Shown here piece by piece: positions 18,185 to 26,325 of a stretch of 64,000 nt of DNA. The notes under the pieces were generated by a model. That model did not search any database, was not told the DNA's origin, and was given only the letters and a program-made list of their open reading frames with translations. The stretch covers positions 3,162,001 to 3,226,000 of the forward strand of contig CBDEGI010000004.1 of the NCBI GenBank assembly GCA_965237575.1, in the 5' to 3' direction. The position numbers and the translations under genes were made by a program. The DNA is from JAKZVK01 sp965237575 (GTDB taxonomy: Bacteria > Acidobacteriota > Terriglobia > Bryobacterales > UBA6623). Each line of letters opens with the position of its first letter. Within the stretch, counting starts at the first letter, position 1.

Positions 18185-19387
18185 CTACGTCAGGATCTCC
18201 TTCACGCGCGACGCTACGATTGTGTGTTCGCCCGGCTGGAGCATCCACATCGAGATGCGCAGGCCGTCTTGGATCTGTGACACGGCAATCGAAGGCTCGC
18301 CGTCGCGTAGCTTCTTGGAGGCGTCGCTGGGGGTCAGCCCTTTCTTTGCCGCGTCCCAATGAATGTGGACATGGGGCACTTGGTTGGCGATGGGCGGAAT
18401 GTGAACCTCTGCTTCCACACCGTCGATCGCACTCGCGGTTGCGATGACGTGGTCCGCACGAGCATCGAGCTCCCGCCGTTCGGCATCGTGGTCGATGCGG
18501 TGGTAGCGCTCGACAGCGGCGACCAGACCCATGATCTCTTCCTTGCCGACCTTCATCCCACGGCCGATGCCCGCCCGCGGACTGATGGCCTTTTGAGCTC
18601 CTTCGACCAAGTCGGGCCGACCCAGGACGAGGCCGCTCGCCTGCGGCCCAATCAGTCCCTTGCCGCCGGAGAAGACCACCAGATCGAAGCCTTCGTCCAC
18701 GTACTGGCTCAGACGCTCTTTCGGCGGCACGTCGGAGGCGCAGTCGTTCATCGAGGGGATGTTGTGTTTCTTCGCCACCTCGATCCACTCAGCTCGCGAG
18801 ATTTGACCCTTCGGTTCGCCGACGTTGAGGAAGAAGAGCATCGCGGTCTTCTCATTGATGGCTTTCTCGAGTTCCTCGCGCGTCTCGACCTCGACCGGCT
18901 TGGCGCCCGCCGCCCAGATCTGTGTGTCGAACCCGAAGCGATGCGCCTTCTGGACGATCACCTCGTTGGGCATGCCGGTCGTATCGGGCAGCATGCGCAG
19001 CTTCTTGTCGTCGCCGCCGGTGAGGCAGGCGGCTGTCCCGACGGTGAGCCCCGAGGCTGCGCCGCAACAGATCATTGCCGCCGGTACGCCGATGATTTCG
19101 GCGATCTTCTTGCCGGCCACGATCTGCAAGTCAATCAGGGAGATGAAGTGCTTGGAGGCCTCGACCATCGAGGCCACGACCTCCGGCGGCATGATCGAAC
19201 CTCCGAGCGTGGTGACGACGCCCACGCCATTGATGACGTGGCGGATGCCGAGGCTTTCGTAGGTCACCGTGGCGCCGGTCGGGCCCATCGTCGACTGCGC
19301 CGACTCGCCGCAACCGGATACGCCGGCCGCCGCTGCGCTCACCGCCGTGGCCTGCAAGAAGCTTCTTCTCGTTCTGGATCTCTTCAT
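18185..19387 (-). CDS. Tat-exported SelA-like PLP-dependent lipoprotein
   Basis: A 400-residue member of the SelA / D-glucosaminate-6-phosphate ammonia-lyase-like branch of the aspartate aminotransferase fold. The PLP lysine is in VVFSGGKGLIGPQASG (~residue 270). NDCASDVPP supplies the acidic residue that pairs with the cofactor, and NGVGVVTTLGGS is the N-terminal family signature. It begins with a clear twin-arginine signal (TRRSFLQ) and a lipobox-like VSGC, so it is probably exported folded with its cofactor and lipid-anchored. That is unusual for a PLP enzyme. The ATG at 19387 has AAGGAG 8 nt upstream. No selenocysteine genes are nearby, so a sugar- or amino-acid lyase is likelier than true SelA. 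Confidence 0.85.
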   Translation of the reverse strand: MKRSRTRRSFLQATAVSAAAAGVSGCGESAQSTMGPTGATVTYESLGIRHVINGVGVVTTLGGSIMPPEVVASMVEASKHFISLIDLQIVAGKKIAEIIGVPAAMICCGAASGLTVGTAACLTGGDDKKLRMLPDTTGMPNEVIVQKAHRFGFDTQIWAAGAKPVEVETREELEKAINEKTAMLFFLNVGEPKGQISRAEWIEVAKKHNIPSMNDCASDVPPKERLSQYVDEGFDLVVFSGGKGLIGPQASGLVLGRPDLVEGAQKAISPRAGIGRGMKVGKEEIMGLVAAVERYHRIDHDAERRELDARADHVIATASAIDGVEAEVHIPPIANQVPHVHIHWDAAKKGLTPSDASKKLRDGEPSIAVSQIQDGLRISMWMLQPGEHTIVASRVKEILT

Positions 19388-19728
19388 GTTGCTCTCCTTG
19401 GTTCCCCTGCTTTTCGTATCGAGAGTTCCCGCGGCGACGCTCCTGTCCGGCGCGCTCGGCGGCAGGCCCGGTACCAACTGTAGCGCATGCGGGGGGGACG
19501 TCAGGCGTGCGCCAAACCGAGCCGTGGCCGTCAGGGAGCACGCCTGCCCGTGGGGCAGCGTTGGCCGGTGGCACGATTTGGGACGGTCAGAAAGCGCCGG
19601 GACAAACCGGCAGAGAGTCGGGGAGGAAGGAGCCCCACAACGAAGGAATAGCGAACCACGTTGACCTCGAGTCATGCGCCGGCGGTGGTGACATCGCGGG
19701 TGAAGCGTTGACAGAGGCACGAGGTCGG
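19388..19728. other. Upstream region of the SelA-like gene, bordered by IS debris
   Basis: About 340 bp between the SelA-like gene and the last recognisable codons of the broken transposase. An open frame runs through it on the minus strand but shows no family resemblance. I see no clear promoter box other than the ribosome site at the SelA-like start. Confidence 0.4.
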
Positions 19729-20165
19729 CCCCGCGCTCGACGGCATTGGCGGTGACGTCCAGACCGGCTAACAGCTGCAGTTGCTCGCGCCCGCTTTCGA
19801 ACGACGACTCGCTGCCCACCAGCGCTATCATGCGGCGCACCCCGGGGGAGTAGTGCGTGTTTTCGACGTCGAGACGTCGAGTTCGCGGTCGAAGGGGAGC
19901 TGTCCCTGGTGGCAAGCCGGGCAGAGGTAATAGGGCCGTTCGATCTCGACCGCGCCGAGCACGGTCAGCAGGGCCTTGGGGGCCGGAGACGGGTGCGACG
20001 GCCACAGCGGCAGGGGGGCTTGGGCGCAGCCTCCATGGGCGCCGTGAGCAGTTGCTCGAGCAACTTCGCGCCGGCGTGGTGCAGCGCGGCTCGGGTGGCC
20101 GTCTCCAGCGCTTCGAGGTCCCAGCGCTGATGCTTGCGCTGGGCGGCGAAGATCACCCTCAGCAA
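19729..20165 (-). pseudogene. ISKra4-family transposase remnant, frameshifted and truncated
   Basis: Three successive minus-strand frames together read as the N-terminal third of an ISKra4-type transposase. Part one (20165 to ~19980) is VIFAAQRKHQRWDLEALE with CRCG. Part two (~19977-19873) is LLTVLGAVEIERPYYLCPAC and PFDRELDV. Part three (~19864-19729) is HYSPGVRRMIALVG and AGLDVTANAVERG. At least two single-base indels separate them, and the catalytic C-terminal part is missing. It follows the accessory gene at 20171 directly, as in complete elements. Confidence 0.78.
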
Positions 20166-20170
20166 CTGTT

Positions 20171-20587
20171 CTACTTCTTGGGCGACTTCTTGTTGGATCG
20201 CCGCGGCCGTTTTTTTTCCCGCGGCGTGAGGGACGCCGCTGGTTCCTGCTCTTGCTCGACGGGACGCAAGCGGCAGATCTTCTCGTTGACTTCGACAAAG
20301 CTACGGCAGAGTTCCCGGAACTTGTGGTGTGCGGCGACTTCGCGCTGGGCTTTGTGCAAGGCGGCGGGCGAGGAGAAGGATTCCGAGACGTATTTGCCGT
20401 TGACATAGCGTGTCAAGCGGTAGTTAGGGCCATGAGGAGGACTGTCGGGCTGGGCGCAACGGCAGCCGGGTTTGCCACAACGTCGAGTGAGGGTGGTGAT
20501 GGAGCCGCGGCGCAGATCGCCGAGTTGGGAGATCTCATGCAGCAGCTGCGTCTTTTGCTTTTCCAGAGAGGGCAGAGTGTCGGGCAT
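20171..20587 (-). CDS. DUF6788-type IS accessory protein
   Basis: A 138-residue protein. It has an N-terminal coiled coil (LPSLEKQKTQLLHEISQLG), a central zinc-finger-like patch with cysteines in CGKPGCRCAQP, the conserved HGPNYRLTRYVNGKYVSESF and a lysine-rich tail. This matches the small DUF6788 proteins encoded just upstream of ISKra4-like transposases; the function is unknown, perhaps DNA binding. The frame is intact although the transposase behind it is broken. ATG at 20587 has AAAGGAGA about 8 nt upstream. Its stop lies next to the transposase start, which suggests translational coupling in the intact element. Confidence 0.75.
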   Translation of the reverse strand: MPDTLPSLEKQKTQLLHEISQLGDLRRGSITTLTRRCGKPGCRCAQPDSPPHGPNYRLTRYVNGKYVSESFSSPAALHKAQREVAAHHKFRELCRSFVEVNEKICRLRPVEQEQEPAASLTPREKKRPRRSNKKSPKK

Positions 20588-20602
20588 GGGGACATCTCCT
20601 TT

Positions 20603-20624
20603 CTGAACATTATACAATGTTCAG
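20603..20624 (-). promoter_or_regulatory. Promoter with operator-like dyad before the IS accessory gene
   Basis: A perfect 9-bp dyad, CTGAACATT and AATGTTCAG around 4 bp, that overlaps a TATAAT box (20609-20614, minus). The position is right to drive the accessory gene ~15 nt downstream. The overlap of box and dyad suggests autoregulation, or binding by the element's own protein. Confidence 0.55.
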
Positions 20625-20715
20625 AAACAAGCGTACCCGCAAACCCATCAACAAGCACATTCATGTCGCGCACCCTTAGCCAAGCCCACCAACCTAACTC
20701 GTTGACGCTGCGGGG

Positions 20716-20721
20716 TAGAAT
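20716..20721 (+). promoter_or_regulatory. Probable -10 box of the large dehydrogenase gene
   Basis: TAGAAT, 67 nt before the chosen ATG at 20789. The first in-frame ATG (20720) overlaps the box and is therefore unlikely to be the start. Confidence 0.4.
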
Positions 20722-20788
20722 GAGTTTCTCCGCTACCAAGATCGCGCTCGATGGTCTGCTTCTCATGTCCGTACCGCTGAATAGACTC

Positions 20789-23700
20789 ATGTTCCGGCGG
20801 GATGTCGTCGCCGCATCCGCACGAAAGTTATCCGTCGGCGCGCTCGCGTCTCTGATGGCCCTTCTCTGTTTCGGTTGCGTCTCGAGCGAGCCGGAAAAGG
20901 GCCCCTACGACACCGACCCCACGCCGCCTGAGCAGGCCGCGCAGGCGATGCAGATCGTCGAAGGGTTTCGCCTCGAGGTCGTTGCCGCCGAGCCCGAGGT
21001 GGTCGATCCGGTCGACATTGCCTTCGACGAGAACGGCGACCTGTGGGTTTGCGAGATGCTCGACTACCCCTTCGACCCCGACGAAGGGGAGAAGCCCCGC
21101 AGCCGCATCCGCTTCCTCGAAGACCAGGACGGCGACGGGCGGTTCGAGACCGCCACGCTGTTTGTCGACACCCTCCTGCAAGCCTCGAGCGTAATGCCTT
21201 GGAAGGGAGGCGTACTCGTCACCGTTGCCCCCGATATTCTGTACTTCAAAGACACCGACGGCGACCACAAGGCCGACGTGCGTGAAGTCTGGTTCACCGG
21301 TTTTCAGGGCCGCGAAGTGTCGCCCGAAGCCCGCGTCAATAGCCTGCGGTACGGCATCGACAATTGGATCTACGCCGCCAATTCCAGCCGGCCGGGCACG
21401 ATCACCTCACCAAAGTTTCCAGACAAGCCCGGCGTCATCGTGCGCGGCTATGACTTCCGCTTTCACCCCGGCAAGAACGAGTGGGAGGCAACGGCCGGCA
21501 CGGCGCAGTTCGGCATGTCGTTCGACGAATGGGGTCACCGCTTTGGGTCAAGGAACACGACTTTCTTGAGTCACGCCGTGCTGCCGGCGCGCTACGTGCT
21601 GCGGAACCGCTTTTTCTCGCCGCCGAGCATGGTGCAGTTCACCGTCGAGCACGACGACAACGAGAACTTCATCTACCCGCTCACCGAGCCGCAGCAGTGG
21701 CGCATCGAACGCACCGCGGCGCGGCAGAAGCGCTATGACGAAACACGTCCCGGCCGAACCGAGCACCTTTGGGGACGCTTCTCGGCCGCCACCGGGGCTA
21801 CGGTCTACGTCGGCGACGCCTTCCCCGAGGAGTACGTCGGAAACATCTTCAACGGCGAGGTGAACGGGAACCTCGTGCGCCGTAACATCATGACGGCCCA
21901 TGGGGCGACCTATCGCGCCCATCGCGCGCCCGAAGGAGAACGCGAGTTCCTGGCCGCCCCGGACAATTGGTTTTCGCCCGCGAACTTTGCTAATGCGCCC
22001 GACGGCAATCTGTACCTGGTCGACTTCTACCGCGAGTACATCGAGGAGCCGCGGTCGATCCCGATGGCGTTGCAAGAAAAACTGCAAATGGATTTCTATC
22101 GCGGAGGCGACCGCGGCCGCATCTACCGCATCGTTCCGGAGAATCCTCGCCAACAACGTAACCTCAAGCCGGGTCTCGGGACCGCGACCACTGCGGAGTT
22201 GGTCGAGACCCTCCAGCACACCAATGGCTGGCATCGGCGCACGGCGCATCGGCTGCTGGTCGAGAAACAGGATGCCGAGGCCGTCCCGCTGCTCAAGGAG
22301 TTAACCGAGAGTGAAACACCGCAAACGCGGCTTCATGCACTCTGGGTACTCGAAGGGCTCGGCGCGCTCGAAGCCCCAATGGTCCGCACGGCGCTGCGCG
22401 ACGACCACCCGCGCATTCGCGAGAACGCCATCAAGATGGCCGAGGCGTTTCTGCCCGAGTTGTCGGGAACTCTCACGTCGATGACGAGCGACGAAGACCC
22501 GCGCGTGCGCTTTCAGCTCATCCTCACCTTGGGGCTGATCCCGAGCAACCATCGCGTCTTGACGCGCCTGATTCCCGAGCACGCCGACGACCCGTGGTTC
22601 CGCAGCGCATTGCTGTGCTCGGTGGGCGGATCGGGCATGAGGGTTTTCAATCGCCTGTTGACGCGCCATCGGCAGTTCTTCCGCGAACCCTCCGAGGGTA
22701 GGCAGGATTTCCTCTCGCAGCTCTCCTCGATCATCGGAGCGGGCCGGAATTCTGATGAGATGTCGCTGTTCCTAATGGCGATCAACGACGCTCCCGTGCT
22801 GCGTCCGGTGGAGTGGCGGGCCGCAGCCCTCTCGGGGCTGGCGCGGGGCCTGGCCATCGAGGGCTCCCGCGGCATCCGGATACCGTCGGCGCGGCGGACC
22901 ATGATGACGCTGGTCAACGACCGGTCTGAAGAAGTGGCGGATGCGGCCCGCGAAGCAGCCCAGTATTTTGCTCTACCTGCTTTCATCCAGAAGTCGCTGG
23001 CGGAGGCGGGCGACGGCGATCTCGCGATCGAGAAGCGCGTGCGGGCCGCCAAGGCTCTGCGTGGGGGCTCGTACTCACAAGTCGATGCCGTGCTCGCCAA
23101 GATTCTTACAACGCCGGCGCCGCAAGAAGTTCAATCGGCCGCGGTCGACACGCTGTCGGGGTTCGACGACGCCGGCGTATCGGAAACTTTGTTAGCCGGC
23201 TGGAGCGGCTATGGTGCGCCCGTTCGCGAGCGTGTCGCCCAAGCGATGATGCGCAAGAAGGAGCGGGCGCAAGCGCTGCTGGCTGCGGTCGAAGCGGGTG
23301 ACGTGCCCGCGCCGTCGATCGACGCGGTCTCGAAGATTCGCCTGACGCAGTACCCCGACGCCGAGGTTCAAGAGCGCGCCAACGCGTTGCTTGCGGCGGA
23401 GGTCAGCGAACGGTCGACCGTGGTGGAGGAGTATCAAGACACGCTCACGCTCGCCGGTGACGTTGAGCACGGCAAGCAGGTCTTCGAGGACCAGTGCGCG
23501 AAGTGCCACCGGCGGCAGGGGGAGCGTGGCCGCATCGGGCCGGACCTCTCCGGCGTGAACAACAAGACCCGCGACGAGCTGTTGCTAAACATCCTCGACC
23601 CCAGCTACGACATCCAGCCCAGCTACGCGAACTACATCGTCGTCGACACGAAGGGCCACATCTACGACGGCTTGCTGGCCGGCGAGACGTCCGAAGCGGT

Positions 23701-23857
23701 GCGGCTGCGCGGAGAGTACGAAGACGTGACCATCCTGCGCAAGAACCTGGCCGAAATGCGAACCTCCGCCGTGTCGCTGATGCCCGATGGCCTCGAAGAA
23801 GACATGTCGCGCCAAGACATGGCCGATGTGATTGAGTATCTGCGCGCGGGGTTGTGA
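20789..23857 (+). CDS. Membrane-bound dehydrogenase-like protein with HEAT repeats and C-terminal heme (Pirellula/Verrucomicrobium type)
   Basis: A lipoprotein of ~1022 residues (leader LASLMALLCFGCVSS). The N-terminal half is a sugar-dehydrogenase-like propeller of the Planctomycete/Verrucomicrobia membrane-bound dehydrogenase type, with FRLEVVAAEPEVVDPVDIAF, LYFKDTDGDHKADV and NLYLVDFYREYIEEP. The middle (~450-840) is HEAT-like helical repeats (RLHALWVLEGLGALEAP, HPRIRENAIKMAE). The C-terminal ~140 residues are the matching heme domain, with CAKCH and IGPDLSGV. Family members are thought to be exported dehydrogenases; the substrate is unknown. ATG at 20765 is equally open; I chose 20789 because it gives the more normal signal length. 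Confidence 0.88.
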   Translation: MFRRDVVAASARKLSVGALASLMALLCFGCVSSEPEKGPYDTDPTPPEQAAQAMQIVEGFRLEVVAAEPEVVDPVDIAFDENGDLWVCEMLDYPFDPDEGEKPRSRIRFLEDQDGDGRFETATLFVDTLLQASSVMPWKGGVLVTVAPDILYFKDTDGDHKADVREVWFTGFQGREVSPEARVNSLRYGIDNWIYAANSSRPGTITSPKFPDKPGVIVRGYDFRFHPGKNEWEATAGTAQFGMSFDEWGHRFGSRNTTFLSHAVLPARYVLRNRFFSPPSMVQFTVEHDDNENFIYPLTEPQQWRIERTAARQKRYDETRPGRTEHLWGRFSAATGATVYVGDAFPEEYVGNIFNGEVNGNLVRRNIMTAHGATYRAHRAPEGEREFLAAPDNWFSPANFANAPDGNLYLVDFYREYIEEPRSIPMALQEKLQMDFYRGGDRGRIYRIVPENPRQQRNLKPGLGTATTAELVETLQHTNGWHRRTAHRLLVEKQDAEAVPLLKELTESETPQTRLHALWVLEGLGALEAPMVRTALRDDHPRIRENAIKMAEAFLPELSGTLTSMTSDEDPRVRFQLILTLGLIPSNHRVLTRLIPEHADDPWFRSALLCSVGGSGMRVFNRLLTRHRQFFREPSEGRQDFLSQLSSIIGAGRNSDEMSLFLMAINDAPVLRPVEWRAAALSGLARGLAIEGSRGIRIPSARRTMMTLVNDRSEEVADAAREAAQYFALPAFIQKSLAEAGDGDLAIEKRVRAAKALRGGSYSQVDAVLAKILTTPAPQEVQSAAVDTLSGFDDAGVSETLLAGWSGYGAPVRERVAQAMMRKKERAQALLAAVEAGDVPAPSIDAVSKIRLTQYPDAEVQERANALLAAEVSERSTVVEEYQDTLTLAGDVEHGKQVFEDQCAKCHRRQGERGRIGPDLSGVNNKTRDELLLNILDPSYDIQPSYANYIVVDTKGHIYDGLLAGETSEAVRLRGEYEDVTILRKNLAEMRTSAVSLMPDGLEEDMSRQDMADVIEYLRAGL

Positions 23858-23906
23858 GCCGGCGGGCTCGGTTAGCGGGTCCCGCACATTCCAAGAACGG
23901 CATTCC

Positions 23907-24497
23907 ATGAGCGGTTCCCCACCAAAAATTGTGATTCTGGCAGGGCCCAACGGCGCTGGGAAGTCTACCTTGGCCCCAAAGATCGTGCGTGACTTTCTCC
24001 ACCTGAAGGAGTTCGTGAACGCGGACACGGTCGCGGCCGGGCTCTCGGCTTTTGGACCGGAAGGCGTAGCGATCGAAGCCGGCAGGATCGTGCGTAACCG
24101 GTTGCGCGAACTGGCCGGCGAAAGGGCAAGCTTTGCCTTCGAGACAACGCTGGCGACTCGTTCGTTTGCTCCCTGGCTGCGGGGGTTGAGGACTCAGGGG
24201 TATGAGATTCACCTGATTTTTGTTTGGCTTGGAAAGGCTGATCTCGCGGTCCAGCGCGTTAGCGATCGTGTCCGCTTGGGTGGACATGCCATCGAAGAAG
24301 ACACCGTTCGAAGACGATATGTCAGGGGGGTCAACAACTTCCACAGGCTGTATCGGCCCCTGGCGCATGAGTGGGAGGTGTGGGACAATTCGGAAGTAGG
24401 CGGCCCGGTATGCGTCGCGACCGGAGACGATCGTGAGCCAGAGGTCATATTGGACGCGGATGCTTGGTCGAAGTTCTGTGGAGTAGGAGCGGCGTAG
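23907..24497 (+). CDS. Zeta toxin-like P-loop kinase
   Basis: A 196-residue P-loop protein. Walker A is GPNGAGKST (~14-22), followed by EFVNADTVAAGL and FAFETTLATRSF. This is the arrangement of zeta toxins and related UDP-sugar or small-molecule kinases. Zeta toxins phosphorylate UDP-N-acetylglucosamine and block wall synthesis, while chromosomal relatives may do otherwise. A small gene follows by 19 nt and probably encodes the partner. Stand-alone chromosomal pairs in this order (toxin-like first, small protein second) are common in environmental genomes. Confidence 0.82.
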   Translation: MSGSPPKIVILAGPNGAGKSTLAPKIVRDFLHLKEFVNADTVAAGLSAFGPEGVAIEAGRIVRNRLRELAGERASFAFETTLATRSFAPWLRGLRTQGYEIHLIFVWLGKADLAVQRVSDRVRLGGHAIEEDTVRRRYVRGVNNFHRLYRPLAHEWEVWDNSEVGGPVCVATGDDREPEVILDADAWSKFCGVGAA

Positions 24498-24516
24498 GAT
24501 AGGAGTGGAGTAGGAA

Positions 24517-24720
24517 ATGTCTCTCGGCAATCGTATCCCGACCAGTCCTCGGACCTCCTATATCGAAAAGATGAGCGAGATTCTCCGTCAAGCCGTTCGC
24601 GAGGAACTCATCCGATGCAAGAAGCTGGGCCATTCGGTCTCCGAGTGGCGCGACGGCCGCGTCGTGATCGTCCCTCCGGAAGAAATCCCCTTCGACGACG
24701 AGCCCCCGGAGAAAACCTAG
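24517..24720 (+). CDS. Small partner protein of the zeta-like kinase (putative antitoxin)
   Basis: A 67-residue protein with a helical first half (MSEILRQAVREELIRCKKLG) and a beta-hairpin-like second half (WRDGRVVIVPPEEIPFDD). The short WRDGRVVxxPPEE pattern recurs in small proteins next to zeta-like P-loop genes. It starts 19 nt after the kinase stop, in a purine-rich stretch that can serve as the ribosome site. Antitoxin function is inferred from position and size only. Confidence 0.65.
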   Translation: MSLGNRIPTSPRTSYIEKMSEILRQAVREELIRCKKLGHSVSEWRDGRVVIVPPEEIPFDDEPPEKT

Positions 24721-24767
24721 TCCGCCGCTCGCTTTCGGGTGTGCCGCAAGCGCCACTCGCACAAGCT

Positions 24768-24814
24768 GCGGCGCGCGATGGTGCGGCCCGGCCGAGAACG
24801 GGAGGTCGACGAGA
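24768..24814 (+). repeat. IS1595 transposase scar
   Basis: A short stretch nearly identical to an internal part of the transposase gene at 41948-42942 (encoding HKLRRAMVRPGRER, then VDET). It differs by an in-frame 15-bp deletion. It looks like a residue of an earlier insertion of the same or a related element. It now lies just upstream of the DUF2784-DctP gene. Confidence 0.6.
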
Positions 24815-24855
24815 CCGTGCCGCTCGCAGGGGCGTGCCGCTCGCAAAATACCCTT

Positions 24856-26220
24856 GTGCTTTGGCAACTAGGGGTGGAACTCACCGTCTGCCTCCACTTT
24901 TTGTTCATTCTGTTCGTGGTGTTCGGATCTCTGCTTGCCTGGCGGAAACGCGGCTGGAAGTGGGTCCACCTTGCCGCCATGGCCTACGGGTTGTCCATCG
25001 AGCTGGGAGGCTGGATCTGCCCGCTCACGTGGGTGGAGAACTGGTTCCGGCATGAGGCCGGTGTCCTGCCCTACGAGGGAACCTTCATTGCTCAACATCT
25101 TGAAAGACTCATCTATTTCGACGCGTCGCAGGGAGCGCTCGTGGCGGGAGCGGTCGTCGTGATCGTACTGAATCTGGCGGTGTACCGGCACTTCGAACGC
25201 AAGCAGAGGCTCCGGAGCAAGCGCTTGGGCACGGTGATCGTGCTGTCGGGGATCTTTCTGGCGGCGCTGGGAGCCCTCGGCTGCGGCGACGGTGGTGGGG
25301 AGCAGGGCCCCATCGAGCTACAACTGGGGCACGTGGCCAGCCCGGGTTCGTTGGTAGCCCTCTCGGCCGAGGAGTTTGCTCGCCGGGCCAATGAGAAACT
25401 GGGCGAGGCCGCCAGCGTGGTCGTGTTCGGGTCAAGCCAGCTCGGAACGGATGAGCGGCTGCTGCAAAAGCTCAAGCTCGGCACGATCGACTTCTCGCTG
25501 CCTTCGACGATCATGTCGTCGGTGGTGGACGAATGCGGCCTGTTCGAGATGCCGTATCTCATCAAAGACCGAGACCACATGGGCCGCATCGAGAGCGAGA
25601 TCTTCTGGAACCAGATCGCGCCGGCGACCGAAGCCAAGGGCTACAAGGTGCTCGCCGTATGGGAGAACGGCTTTCGTCATATCACCAACAATACCCGGCC
25701 CATCACCGTGCCCGCCGATTTGCAAGGCATCAAGCTACGCACACCGAAGGGCCGCTGGCGGGTGAAGATGTTCCAGACCTATGGCGCCAACCCCACACCC
25801 ATGTCGCTGTCGGAAGTTTTTGTCGCGCTCCAAACCGGGGTCATGGACGGCGAGGAGAATCCGCTGTCACAGATTCACAGCCAGAAGTTCCAGGAAGTGC
25901 AGACCTACCTTTCGCTGACCCGCCACCTCTACAGTCCGGCCTTCTTGACCGTGTCGACCCGAAAATGGAACGCTCTTCCCGAGCCGGTGCGGTCGATCAT
26001 AGAGCAGACGGCCAAAGACACCCAGGAGTACGTCTACGCGACCGCCCGGAAGATCGACGAAGAGCTGCTCGCCGAGCTGACCGAGGCGGGCATGGAAGTC
26101 AACGAGGCCGACCAAGAGGCGTTTCGGGCAGCGAGCCGAGCGATCTACGAAGAGTTCGGCAAGTCGGTGCCGGGCGGCCGCGAGATGATCGACGCCGCCA
26201 TTGCGCTGGCCGATCGCTAG
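24856..26220 (+). CDS. DUF2784 membrane domain fused to TRAP solute-binding protein (DctP)
   Basis: One uninterrupted frame encodes two proteins that are normally separate. Residues ~1-120 are a complete DUF2784 domain (LHFLFILFVVFGSLLAW, IELGGWICPLTWVENWFR, FIAQHLERLIYF and further membrane helices). Residues ~124-454 are a DctP-type periplasmic binding protein with its own lipoprotein leader (TVIVLSGIFLAALGALGC). Its binding-protein features include GTDERLLQKLKLGTIDFSLP, LRTPKGRWRVKMFQTYGANP and GVMDGEENPLSQIHSQKF. DctP delivers carboxylates to the DctQ/M permease encoded next. I use GTG 24856 as start. The binding protein could instead begin internally at TTG 25225, which has GGAG 7 nt before it. 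Confidence 0.72.
   Translation: MLWQLGVELTVCLHFLFILFVVFGSLLAWRKRGWKWVHLAAMAYGLSIELGGWICPLTWVENWFRHEAGVLPYEGTFIAQHLERLIYFDASQGALVAGAVVVIVLNLAVYRHFERKQRLRSKRLGTVIVLSGIFLAALGALGCGDGGGEQGPIELQLGHVASPGSLVALSAEEFARRANEKLGEAASVVVFGSSQLGTDERLLQKLKLGTIDFSLPSTIMSSVVDECGLFEMPYLIKDRDHMGRIESEIFWNQIAPATEAKGYKVLAVWENGFRHITNNTRPITVPADLQGIKLRTPKGRWRVKMFQTYGANPTPMSLSEVFVALQTGVMDGEENPLSQIHSQKFQEVQTYLSLTRHLYSPAFLTVSTRKWNALPEPVRSIIEQTAKDTQEYVYATARKIDEELLAELTEAGMEVNEADQEAFRAASRAIYEEFGKSVPGGREMIDAAIALADR
25214..25227 (+). promoter_or_regulatory. Possible internal ribosome site and TTG start for DctP
   Basis: GGAG at 25214-25217, then 7 nt and TTG at 25225, in frame. It lies directly before the hydrophobic lipoprotein leader ending in LGALGC. 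Use of this site would yield a normal free DctP lipoprotein besides, or instead of, the fused product. Confidence 0.45.
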
Positions 26221-26325
26221 GGCCGATACTACTGTATTCCAACCGGCGTCCCCAACGGGCTTTTCTGGGGGGGCGCTTTATCACGTCCGAACCCGTCGCC
26301 CGCGTTCCAACACGACGCCCTCCCC

